This document shows, one piece after another, positions 14,969 to 23,170 of a stretch of 38,131 nucleotides of DNA. Below the pieces are notes generated by a model. It was not told the origin of the DNA. It worked only from the letters and a program-made list of their open reading frames with translations, and searched no databases. The stretch is from Paenibacillus terrae. Its GTDB lineage: Bacteria; Bacillota; Bacilli; Paenibacillales; Paenibacillaceae. Both the position numbers and the translations under genes were made by a program. The stretch covers positions 539,766-577,896 of the forward strand of contig NZ_PNXQ01000016.1 in the NCBI RefSeq assembly GCF_005217525.1, given 5' to 3'. The first letter of the stretch is position 1. The number at the start of each line of letters is the position of its first letter.

Positions 14969-17053
14969 CTATTGAATCTTTTGTATTTGCTCATAATAGC
15001 TATCCATTTGGACAATGCTCATACCGATCAAAGGAATGACCAAATATAAAAAGATAAGTCCGTACATCGGAGCAAAACCAATCATCCTTCCCCAGATGGC
15101 CTTGCTGTCTATCATTTTTTCATACTCCTGTTTTCTTTGTTCAAAATAGTAGGACATATGGGAATCCAAATCGTCGAAGGCCTCTCGAATTGTAATTTTG
15201 CCCAAAGACAGATGCAGCTTGTCCACCAAGCGCTGAAATTCGGGGAGTGGCGCTTCTTCTTTCAACAAGTCTAGTGCTGCCTCGGGCCCATGCTCATAAT
15301 GAAGCAAGCATTTTTGTATAGGCCTTTTGAAAATAACCGAAAATCGGTTCAGCCATTCCAATATTTCCTCAACAGACATTCGTTCCATGGCTCGCAAAAT
15401 CGAAATGACCGTCTGAAACTGGTAAACCTCATGCCTCATATCCAAGCGCCGCATTTTTCGCTGCAAGTACAGTAAAAACATAGGCATCTGATAGGCTACA
15501 TACCCGGTAACCAAACTAATCAGCACTTCCCACCACTTGATGTATTCCGCGTTCCACGCTCCCAGCTTTTGCAGAATACGACGCGTATTTTCGGAAAGCT
15601 GCTCCGGAGTGGCTATGCTACCAGAAACGCGCTCCAGCGCTGCGTACGTCTGCTCATAAGTACTGTCCGCCCTCATATTTAGCGCGTGCATCATTTTGCG
15701 GTCCATTTCACTCTGCTTTAAAGCTTCCTTTTCCTCCACCGTACTCAAACGTCCAAACATTTGTCCCGATTGAACCGGAGCGTAAAGAATATGTGTTTTC
15801 TCAGCTTCATGTAAAATAAATACTGTACTGATGCTGAGCACTAGTCCTGCGATAAAAAGAGTGATTCTGCGTATGTACAGCCACTCCAGCTTGACCTCTG
15901 CACCACTTTCCTTTAGCAGCCGGGTCAGTTGGAAATAAGAGGGCATATGCTGCTGCGGAATTAAAGCATCCACCACACTACGAATAATGGGGAAACGGTA
16001 CAGCTTTTGCTCCCAGACCCGCCGTCCTTTGCCTGCACGATATCCAGTCTCATCAGTCTGTTGCAGCTTTTGGAGCAGGAAGTAAGATACAATAATTACA
16101 ATATAGACGGACAATTTTGTGATAAAGCCCCATTTCCCCTGATAAAACTCATCCATAGATGGAAAGCTGGACCTTGCCCATCTTTCGATTGGTGTTGTAA
16201 AGAAAACAGGTGCAAGTGCGATCACATTTAAACTTTTGAGCAGGTAGTCCAGTTTGTTTCTCCGCAGCAGTTCTAGCTGGATTTCGCGTGCAAGACTGCC
16301 AAGTCCCTTTAAATAAATGGAGCCTCCCTCTTCAATCCGGTCACCAAACTCCATTACCATATACGAAATACCGGCAAAGGCTTTTAAAAACCGACTTGGA
16401 GCAGACTCATAATATCTTTCCAGCGCTTCGTGCGGATCAACGTCCGTCAGCGCCTCATGAATAAGTCGCGCATGCCTTCCAGCCTCAGCCCCTGCCAAAT
16501 CGGCCGCCTCGGATATTGCCTCATCCACCATGCCGTGCTGATGATAATGATGGCGTACATTGGCGAACAATTCGATCATCTGTGCAAGCAGTCTTTTTTC
16601 CATCCGGCTAATCGCCATATCTAAGATGAGACTGTTAATCACCACTCCGCATAACAGAGCCAGTATGGCAAACTCTATCCCCGGTTTCATCATAAGCAAT
16701 ACAATCCCGCTGCAAGCAAAAGCCCCCCAAATGAACAACGTCATCTTCATCGTCTCAAGGCGAAGCTTATATTCATCGTAGGCATGCAAACCGGATAATC
16801 GTTTGCGTACACTCGTGATATACCCAGATGTAATAGGGAATCTCATGCCTAGCGTGTACAACTTGTGCATTGCAGATTGCAATTGCCGTTGCAGCACTGC
16901 TTTTCCCTTCCGTCCCTCTCGCACAGAATGGATTCGCCCTCTGCGAACTGCATGACCATTACGCTTGCGCAACCACCACAAAGTCACATAGAGAAGCGCA
17001 AAGCACCCACCCGAAATGAGCAAAACCCACAGTAAAATTTCTTTAAGACTCAT
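14969..17053 (-). CDS. Inner-membrane platform protein, apparent TadB-TadC fusion (two type II secretion F-like halves)
   Basis: This 694-aa membrane protein is about twice the length of TadB or TadC (about 300 aa each). Hydrophobic segments occur near residues 5-28, 105-147, 270-285, 308-325, 395-412, 505-530 and 655-680. A first helical cytoplasmic block (about 150-260, with LLAQMIELFANVRHHYHQHGMVDEAI) and a second block (about 535-650, with QTVISILRAMERMSVEEILEWL and YFEQRKQEYEKM) each resemble the T2SF/TadB-C fold. Such proteins form the membrane platform turned by the CpaF ATPase. GGGAGG is six bases before the ATG, which overlaps the ATPase gene by 11 bp. Assignment of the two halves is by length, helix pattern and context. 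Confidence 0.8.
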   Translation of the reverse strand: MSLKEILLWVLLISGGCFALLYVTLWWLRKRNGHAVRRGRIHSVREGRKGKAVLQRQLQSAMHKLYTLGMRFPITSGYITSVRKRLSGLHAYDEYKLRLETMKMTLFIWGAFACSGIVLLMMKPGIEFAILALLCGVVINSLILDMAISRMEKRLLAQMIELFANVRHHYHQHGMVDEAISEAADLAGAEAGRHARLIHEALTDVDPHEALERYYESAPSRFLKAFAGISYMVMEFGDRIEEGGSIYLKGLGSLAREIQLELLRRNKLDYLLKSLNVIALAPVFFTTPIERWARSSFPSMDEFYQGKWGFITKLSVYIVIIVSYFLLQKLQQTDETGYRAGKGRRVWEQKLYRFPIIRSVVDALIPQQHMPSYFQLTRLLKESGAEVKLEWLYIRRITLFIAGLVLSISTVFILHEAEKTHILYAPVQSGQMFGRLSTVEEKEALKQSEMDRKMMHALNMRADSTYEQTYAALERVSGSIATPEQLSENTRRILQKLGAWNAEYIKWWEVLISLVTGYVAYQMPMFLLYLQRKMRRLDMRHEVYQFQTVISILRAMERMSVEEILEWLNRFSVIFKRPIQKCLLHYEHGPEAALDLLKEEAPLPEFQRLVDKLHLSLGKITIREAFDDLDSHMSYYFEQRKQEYEKMIDSKAIWGRMIGFAPMYGLIFLYLVIPLIGMSIVQMDSYYEQIQKIQ

Positions 17054-18878
17054 AGGCTTCCTCCCAATAGCGAGTCAGGAATCTGCGAAAATCTCCGGCA
17101 TCCTTTACGTTCATCTGCTCACACATTTCTTCTGCGCTTTTGACTGTTAGAGGCTCCATCGCCATATATCTCCCATTCCGATATTCCATAACATGACGGT
17201 ACCTATAACTCGACGCAGAGCTGGAGCCTGAATCTGTATGATCGGGGTCGTGAGGAACACATTCCGTAATCCGTTCAATATATCGCCGTCCCTCAGCATC
17301 ACGCTTGAGATGCACATCAAAGTTAATGACATGAACGACCTGTTCCTCAGCAATACCTTCATGCTGGAACACCCCTGTTTTGAGCAGTGAATTACGAAGG
17401 GAGAACACAAGATCACGAAAGGTTTTGGCGTGATGGGTAAAAATGGTGAACAGACTGGCAACCTGCGACATTTGAATCATCCATGCGGCTACCTCATCAC
17501 TCGCTACCTCACCAAGGATATTGACGGTTCCATCTGTCTTTTTCTGCAAATCGAGCCCTTGTTGCCCTGAAATATGATCCGTTTCCCGAAAGGTCAGAAT
17601 GTTACGGCGGCTGTATATGCTACGCAGATGCAGCTCAAAGGCCATTTCCTGCACACGAAGCGTATACGAAGCATAAATATGCTTGACCATCGCCATCAGC
17701 AGCGTCGTTTTACCTGAGCCTTGCGCCCCGGTGATTGCTGTGATCCGGCTGCCTTTCATTAAATAAGAAAGTAACTGTATCGGAAACTCAGCATTTTCTC
17801 CCTTAATCAATTGCTTGAGCGATGCGCTTTGAATATCGAATTTACGGACAAAGAAAGCCCACGATTCTGAAAAAGGAGGTCGTACCACAACAACCCGTGA
17901 CCCATCCTTCATTTCGTTCACCTTATAACCATTTGCTTCGGAAAGCTGCCCCGGGTAGTTGTATTTGTAAATATTTTGGCACACCCTTTTAAGCTCCCGC
18001 TCTGAACCGAAGGAAAGGAACGAAAGGTGAATGGTCTTGCCTTTATAAAAAATCCATACACTCTCATAGCCATTCGCTATCGGTTCAGATGTTTGTTCGA
18101 ATGCATATTGATCCTGAGGCCAATCGGCCGATACAGGCATTCCGCCTTCCGGCACACCGCTAACGCCCCCACTGACACCGTCGATCCGCTGGTCACGAAT
18201 ATCATCAATGACGGAAAAGCCTTTATAGTGCTGATAGATCCGCTGTACAATAATATCTACCTTCTCCAGAAAGGAGAGAGGGCGATGCTCACAGTCATAG
18301 ATATAGCGGATATCCTCTGCCGTGATATGATAGCTTCCATCCTCTTCATCTTGCTGCGAATATCTCATTTCCGCCAAATCATAAGTATCCAGCAAACGAG
18401 ACAGGGCATCCACGCCAAACTTTTGCTGATATTGATAAAATACAATCTCGAATTGATCTTGTACGCTAAACAGTTCTGGTCTGGAAAATGGCATAACGGT
18501 ATCGACGATCTTTTCATTCAAGCCGTAACCGTTAATCAGCAGCTCAGCCATCAAATTTTTAACAAAACGTTTGTCTCCACTGCTGCCATTAGCACAGTCC
18601 TTTAACGCCCTGCGCAGTTCGGCCCTTTGATGGATACGCCGCCTGTATTCCTCCTCATGTAATCCGGCATCCGCCATCTGACTATGACTTAGCTCGTGCA
18701 GCGCATTTTTGATATACTCCATCAGCGCCTCCAATGTGGCATCTTCACTCTCTAGAGCTATCTGAATGGTTGAATGCCGCAAGCGAAGGCTCCCTCGGTA
18801 TTTAACGATAACCAGTATGATACACAACAGAACGATGCAGGTAAGAATCAGCCCGTTAATCATTTGAGCGGACAGCAT
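17043..18878 (-). CDS. CpaF/TadA-like secretion ATPase with N-terminal membrane anchor
   Basis: This 611-aa secretion ATPase of the VirB11/TadA family powers pilus assembly. Walker A is GAQGSGKTTLL (384-394), and the aspartate/Walker B and His-box region is recognisable as ILGEVASDE and TIFTHHAKT (about 448-478). The N-terminal part contains a true transmembrane helix at about 8-25 (GLILTCIVLLCIILVIV), which is unusual because CpaF/TadA ATPases are normally cytoplasmic. A long helical N-terminal extension of about 200 residues and an acidic/glycine-rich linker precede the core. A C-terminal tail of about 110 residues follows. The ATG is two bases before the upstream gene's stop region and follows a GGAGAGGGG site. 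Confidence 0.88.
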   Translation of the reverse strand: MLSAQMINGLILTCIVLLCIILVIVKYRGSLRLRHSTIQIALESEDATLEALMEYIKNALHELSHSQMADAGLHEEEYRRRIHQRAELRRALKDCANGSSGDKRFVKNLMAELLINGYGLNEKIVDTVMPFSRPELFSVQDQFEIVFYQYQQKFGVDALSRLLDTYDLAEMRYSQQDEEDGSYHITAEDIRYIYDCEHRPLSFLEKVDIIVQRIYQHYKGFSVIDDIRDQRIDGVSGGVSGVPEGGMPVSADWPQDQYAFEQTSEPIANGYESVWIFYKGKTIHLSFLSFGSERELKRVCQNIYKYNYPGQLSEANGYKVNEMKDGSRVVVVRPPFSESWAFFVRKFDIQSASLKQLIKGENAEFPIQLLSYLMKGSRITAITGAQGSGKTTLLMAMVKHIYASYTLRVQEMAFELHLRSIYSRRNILTFRETDHISGQQGLDLQKKTDGTVNILGEVASDEVAAWMIQMSQVASLFTIFTHHAKTFRDLVFSLRNSLLKTGVFQHEGIAEEQVVHVINFDVHLKRDAEGRRYIERITECVPHDPDHTDSGSSSASSYRYRHVMEYRNGRYMAMEPLTVKSAEEMCEQMNVKDAGDFRRFLTRYWEEAYES

Positions 18879-19736
18879 TTAAGCGCCCCTCTCCAAAGCC
18901 TTGAGCCGAAGATCGGACTCTGCCGTCTCCAGAATAGCCTTGCTGATCTGACGTATGCTCTGTGCCCATCCCACAGGCGTAAAAAGCTTGCGATCCTTTT
19001 CTTTCCCGCTTCGTACATCTCGTTGCACATGACCTATCACGTCTCTGCGATTCCACGCGTCCATAAATTCAGTACTGTAAGGAACGGTATGGAGGGCTCC
19101 CTTGTAGCCATATCTCCTGCGAATATTCGCCACATTCGCTTGAGAATGCACATCATATTTTCCAAGTACGATCAATAACGGCAATCCCGAGTAAGTGGAT
19201 AATGGAGACACAGATTCAAAGTAGGCATCCAGCTCTCTCATATTTTGAGTTAGCGAAAGAACTGCCAGCTTGGCTCGCACACATGCTTCATGCTGTACAG
19301 CTCCCCATCCTGCCCCACTCCCTGCATCAACCAGCGTCAAATCATAATACTGATCCGCCGTATCCATCACTGCTCGTACAAGAGCAGAGGATAACAGGGG
19401 CGGAGCGGCTCCAAAGCTTGAGGTTCCCTCAAGCACATCGAGAGTCTGCTCCAGCACAGGCGTCGTATAATTACGAATATTTTCTCTGGACAAAGTCCCT
19501 CGCAGAACTAATCGTGCAAGAGCATCCCAACCTCCCTCCTGAAGCTGTAAGCTTGGATCGTCCATACGATGTTCTTGTATGGGAAATCCCGATTCTATCC
19601 CGCTATGTCTGCGCCCCAAATGAGTCAACAGCAATCGCCCTCTATATAGATTACCTATGGTAACAGCTATGGACGCCGCCAAAGAACTGCTTCCACTCGC
19701 TCCCTTAACCGGACTCCAAAACAAAATGGTACTCAT
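18879..19736 (-). CDS. CpaE/TadZ-like MinD-superfamily protein with atypical Walker A
   Basis: This 285-aa protein begins MSTILFWSPVKGASGSSS. In the canonical deviant Walker A motif (KGGxGKT) the signature lysine (Lys11) is kept but the second lysine is replaced by serine. Later segments LLLTHLGRR and YDLTLVDAGSG fit the MinD/ParA fold, with the Walker B aspartate in LVDAG. TadZ/CpaE proteins localise the Tad apparatus to a cell site; several known members have altered P-loops. The ATG overlaps the preceding stop (ATGA) and has AAAGGAGG five bases upstream. It lies directly before the CpaF-like ATPase gene. Confidence 0.8.
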   Translation of the reverse strand: MSTILFWSPVKGASGSSSLAASIAVTIGNLYRGRLLLTHLGRRHSGIESGFPIQEHRMDDPSLQLQEGGWDALARLVLRGTLSRENIRNYTTPVLEQTLDVLEGTSSFGAAPPLLSSALVRAVMDTADQYYDLTLVDAGSGAGWGAVQHEACVRAKLAVLSLTQNMRELDAYFESVSPLSTYSGLPLLIVLGKYDVHSQANVANIRRRYGYKGALHTVPYSTEFMDAWNRRDVIGHVQRDVRSGKEKDRKLFTPVGWAQSIRQISKAILETAESDLRLKALERGA

Positions 19737-20446
19737 GCTTTCCTCCTTTCCGCACGCTTTAACGCATGACGGCTCTCTTTGGGTTCCCAACCCATTAATT
19801 CTCCAATACAACGGCTCAGCTCTTTCTTGTACACCCTGGACAATGGCTTAAGCTTGAGCCGTTGTTTGTGCTCATTTTCCAGCTTTAGGGCTAGATGCCC
19901 CTCATCCCATGGCAGTATATACGGCTCTTGCTGCCAAGAGGCCGGAAAGCGGTTCATGTATTCCCATAAATACGACTCCTCCACGCCACAATCTACGGCG
20001 TGTATAAATAACTTGTGAAAAACAAGATTCTTGGGAAATTCAGGTTGACTGAACAAACGCTCAAGCCACACCTGTCCGTTGTCCATTAACATCCGGCTAT
20101 AGTCACTAACCCAAATCCGCTGTTCCGCCTCTTGCCAAGCAGATACGGGGCAGAAATCGGGCGACTCTACATCCAGAATAACGATGTCATAAGTCAAACC
20201 TGCTTTCCGATCAGCCATCATAGCGATATGCAGATCCTCCCAAGATGTAAAACCCGTGGCGACATCAAAATCGCCAAACTGCACAATGGGAAGTTGTTTG
20301 TCGAGCATCCCTATGCTATATCGATACTGTCCTCGCAGCGTGGCATCCACAAGTAATACCTGTTGACCGGATGCTGCCAATATACTGCTGATGTATAACA
20401 AGGTATCGCTTTTATCACATAGCCCGGCAAATATCCAAGTTTTCAT
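19733..20446 (-). CDS. Degenerate P-loop (MinD/CpaE-like) protein of the Tad-like operon
   Basis: This 237-aa protein starts KTWIFAGLCDKSDTLLYIS and continues with ASGQQVLLVDATLRGQ and YDIVILDVESPDF. This alternation of strands and acidic ends is the MinD/ParA-type layout, but the P-loop has no GxGK(T/S) and is probably not catalytic. The C terminus is strongly basic (KRAERRKA). It lies 22 bp after the CpaB-like gene and overlaps the next CpaE-like gene by four bases. I suggest a structural partner of the other two MinD-like proteins; this is inference. Confidence 0.68.
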   Translation of the reverse strand: MKTWIFAGLCDKSDTLLYISSILAASGQQVLLVDATLRGQYRYSIGMLDKQLPIVQFGDFDVATGFTSWEDLHIAMMADRKAGLTYDIVILDVESPDFCPVSAWQEAEQRIWVSDYSRMLMDNGQVWLERLFSQPEFPKNLVFHKLFIHAVDCGVEESYLWEYMNRFPASWQQEPYILPWDEGHLALKLENEHKQRLKLKPLSRVYKKELSRCIGELMGWEPKESRHALKRAERRKA

Positions 20447-20468
20447 ACTTTAGTCCCTTTTCTTTGAT

Positions 20469-21455
20469 TTATTTACCATATGGATCAGAGCTTCCACTCT
20501 GCGTCAAGATGTCTGCTTGTTCTTTGGCATCCTGCCCGTGTCCATATCCGTCCCCTGTACCTGTGCTCTCATTCAAAGCTCCACCTGCATTCGCTCCCGC
20601 ATGCTGCGCTGCAACTTCCTCACTCAGGCTTCTTTCTATAGGTGTCGATATTACATTGTTTGACGCACTAAGTGCATTTTCAAGAGACTCCCGCAACTGC
20701 TTGGACAGCTTTTGTTCAGCAACGCGGATCAAATTAGGATCACTGTTCATTAACTCTAACACCTTCGAATTGGGTGGATAGGTCGGAATCGCCTTCGGCT
20801 GGAACTGCGGATCGACATACGTTAATGCATAGATAGATGCTTTATGTAGATAGGCATCAACAATCCCGCTCGAAAGCAATAATATCTCCTGCTCATTCAA
20901 AGTAACCCAGATGACCGGACCTTCCAGCTTGGAAATTTTCTTTTTGGATAGCAAAATATAATCCTGCCCCGTTGGAAATTGAATGCGGATATCCACTTCG
21001 TCTCCAGCTTTCAGGTTGTTTGGGAGAACCACTACCTTCAGCTCCCGGTTGCGCAAGTCTTTAGGAGTCGGTTCATCGACAGTAATCATAGATGATGTAA
21101 GTACGGACCCTTTTTTCAGCTCAATTTTAGCCGTGGTGCCGAAAGCTTCATTTTTACCCGCAACCAAATTGGCTGGAGCCTGAGAGCCAGGAACCGTGAT
21201 TCCCTTCAAATCACTAGGTGTAATCTGCTCACCCGGAGAAATGTCACGAACGACAACCCAGCCCTTTTTCGCATTCCGTAGTTCTTGCTCATAACTTTTC
21301 CATTTTTGTGCTGCCTCTGCTTCGACCTGTTTCCTGACATCATTCAATTGATGGGTGTTAAATATAAGGTAGCTCGCGAAGATAACGCCAACAATTCCCG
21401 CACCAATACAACCGGCGTAAAGCTTCTGCCTACTGCTTTTTCTTAGCTTGGACAC
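20469..21455 (-). CDS. SAF-domain, CpaB/RcpC-like membrane-anchored protein
   Basis: This 328-aa protein has a single N-terminal membrane helix (about 13-32, YAGCIGAGIVGVIFASYLIF), a short coiled stretch, then a SAF domain at about 65-130 (VVVRDISPGEQITPSDL and IELKKGSVLTSSMI). A second beta region follows (LKVVVLPNNLKAGDEVDIRI). The C-terminal 60 residues are Gly/Ser/Gln/His-rich and look disordered. CpaB proteins assist the outer parts of Tad systems; here no secretin is present, in keeping with a single-membrane cell. The start is GTG (21453-21455) with GGGGAG seven bases upstream. It is the second gene of the operon. Confidence 0.82.
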   Translation of the reverse strand: MSKLRKSSRQKLYAGCIGAGIVGVIFASYLIFNTHQLNDVRKQVEAEAAQKWKSYEQELRNAKKGWVVVRDISPGEQITPSDLKGITVPGSQAPANLVAGKNEAFGTTAKIELKKGSVLTSSMITVDEPTPKDLRNRELKVVVLPNNLKAGDEVDIRIQFPTGQDYILLSKKKISKLEGPVIWVTLNEQEILLLSSGIVDAYLHKASIYALTYVDPQFQPKAIPTYPPNSKVLELMNSDPNLIRVAEQKLSKQLRESLENALSASNNVISTPIERSLSEEVAAQHAGANAGGALNESTGTGDGYGHGQDAKEQADILTQSGSSDPYGK

Positions 21456-21493
21456 ACAACTTCTCCCCTGCCTTTTTGATCTATACCTTCTAT

Positions 21494-22987
21494 CTAGCGG
21501 TGACTGCGTTTGAGGAATCCGAAGCGTTTCTTTCGGGTATCGGGAATGGCTCCACGAAACAGCTCATCCAGCACCTGATCCATCTCGTCCTCCTGCTCAA
21601 ATGGATCGGAATGGAACGGTAAAGCAAATACTTTGTCGTGATCCAATTCCTTACGCAGTCTGCGTACAGCCTCCGATGTTGCCAGCGGCAAGCAGTAATT
21701 CCATTTATGCTGTGGGTGGCGCTGAAGTGAACGAGATAGCCCGGCCATATCTTGTATTTTCCACTCGGCTCCAGAACCAACCACTATCGGGTAATCCGCC
21801 CTCAAAAATTCTTCTAGCCGCTCATTCTCCTGCCCACTCCCCAAATCAAGCACGATAAATTGGTAAGAGCCACCCAGTAACGCAATGACATCCGCACGGG
21901 ATGTTTGCCGCCAATAATGTACTCCATCTACCTCAAAGCGCCGGCTTGAGCTCGCTCGCCCAACAGGTACTCCGTCTACCACTTCTTGAAGCCGGGCAAA
22001 TGCTTTAGCTCTGCTATGCAGTTCGACCAAAGCCACTGAACGGGACCTTCGGGCCAGGTAGTGGCTCACCGCAATCGCCGTATGCGTTGCACCGGAACCA
22101 GAAGACACACCCAGCACAGCTACAACCCTTGTACCTCCATATTCAATAGAAGCATCACCAACGGATACTCCTTGTTGAGTAGCTTGAAAATCCACATTAC
22201 GCCGAAGCTCCTCAATCACCTCTCCGGCAGACTGAAATCGCTCTCCTGGATGATGACGCAGCAGCTTGCGAATCACCGGAATCAAATGACGAGGTAATTC
22301 CCCACGAATATATCCTTCTACCCCGGTCGTCCACTCGCTATATTTGCCACCTGTACAGAGATACAACAACAACGCTCCCAAGCTGTACAAATCCGAACGG
22401 GCATCCGTTTGGCCCGCTCCATATTGCTCCGGGGCTGCGAAGCCCACTGTTCCCAGCTTTACCGTATCCTGATCCAGTTCAGCCTTATAGCTCCGCGCTA
22501 TGCCAAAATCAATCAGCTTAAATTCCATTTCCGGTGTCAGCATAATATTCGTTGGTTTCAGATCCCGGTAGATGACAGGCGACTGGCGAGTATGCAAGTA
22601 ATCCAGCACATCCAGTACCTGCAAAGCGAATGGAACCATTTGCTCCTGCGGAATATGGCCTTGGTAACCCTTCATATACGCTTCCAGCGTAATTCCTTCA
22701 ATATAGTCCATAACCAGATATACCGCCCCGGATGGCGGATACTCGAAAAAGTCAACAATTCTCGGTAATCGTGGATGGCTCAGCGAAATAAGCATCTCTG
22801 CCTCCGCGCGTACAAGCTTCATCATTTGCGGGTCGGCAACGGACTCCTTCACAGCCCATTGCTTGCCTGGCAGCTTCAAATCCTCTGCCATAAACACGCT
22901 GCTCGTACCTCCCGTACCCAATGTGCGGATAATCCGGTAACGCTCACCTACAATCGAGCCGTATTCCAAATTCGTTTGTTTTTTCAG
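21494..22987 (-). CDS. Hanks-type Ser/Thr protein kinase fused to a CpaE/TadZ-like domain
   Basis: This protein of about 497 aa has two domains. Residues 17-270 form a complete kinase: glycine loop LGTGGTSSVF, Lys47 in WAVKE, catalytic YRDLKPTN with Asp142, DFG at about 160, and FAAPEQYG. Residues 285-480 resemble MinD/CpaE: VVAVLGVSSGSGATHT at the P-loop site, with no catalytic lysine, and FIVLDLGSG as Walker B. No membrane helix or PASTA repeat is present, so it is cytoplasmic. It heads the Tad-like operon. The start is ambiguous. AAGGAGGTAGGAG is correctly placed only for a CTG at 22985-22987; in-frame ATGs at 23008 and 23056 have no ribosome site. Confidence 0.87.
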   Translation of the reverse strand: MKKQTNLEYGSIVGERYRIIRTLGTGGTSSVFMAEDLKLPGKQWAVKESVADPQMMKLVRAEAEMLISLSHPRLPRIVDFFEYPPSGAVYLVMDYIEGITLEAYMKGYQGHIPQEQMVPFALQVLDVLDYLHTRQSPVIYRDLKPTNIMLTPEMEFKLIDFGIARSYKAELDQDTVKLGTVGFAAPEQYGAGQTDARSDLYSLGALLLYLCTGGKYSEWTTGVEGYIRGELPRHLIPVIRKLLRHHPGERFQSAGEVIEELRRNVDFQATQQGVSVGDASIEYGGTRVVAVLGVSSGSGATHTAIAVSHYLARRSRSVALVELHSRAKAFARLQEVVDGVPVGRASSSRRFEVDGVHYWRQTSRADVIALLGGSYQFIVLDLGSGQENERLEEFLRADYPIVVGSGAEWKIQDMAGLSRSLQRHPQHKWNYCLPLATSEAVRRLRKELDHDKVFALPFHSDPFEQEDEMDQVLDELFRGAIPDTRKKRFGFLKRSHR

Positions 22988-23021
22988 CTCTCTCCTACCT
23001 CCTTCCATAAGCAAACAACGC

Positions 23022-23095
23022 AAAAAAGGGAAAGCTGCCGCAAAAACACAATTCATGTCACCATGAAAACGATGTTCGCGGGATGCTTTCCCTTT
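23022..23095 (-). terminator. Long attenuator-like hairpin before the kinase gene
   Basis: On the minus strand, AAAGGGAAAGC (23095-23085) pairs perfectly with GCTTTCCCTTT (23035-23025). An inner CCGC/GCGG pairing and an apical TCATG-GTGA-CATGA hairpin lie within, and a T6 run (23027-23022) ends the structure. It lies after the operon promoter and before the start codon. It may be a leader attenuator, the terminator of the upstream methyltransferase gene, or both. Confidence 0.65.
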
Positions 23096-23137
23096 ATTTA
23101 AACGTAATTATACTATTTTTGAGGAACAATTGGGTTT

Positions 23138-23167
23138 ATTATATAGCACACCTATACCGATTGTAAA
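23138..23167 (-). promoter_or_regulatory. Promoter of the kinase/Tad-like operon
   Basis: On the minus strand, TTTACA (23167-23162) and TATAAT (23143-23138) are separated by 18 nt, starting four bases after the methyltransferase stop codon. The predicted leader is about 145 nt. Confidence 0.6.
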
Positions 23168-23170
23168 GCA

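Noticed and set aside
23022..23095. c-di-GMP riboswitch in the kinase operon leader
   Set aside because: Expected for a pilus operon, but the GEMM core sequence is not present; only nested hairpins and a T-run are seen.
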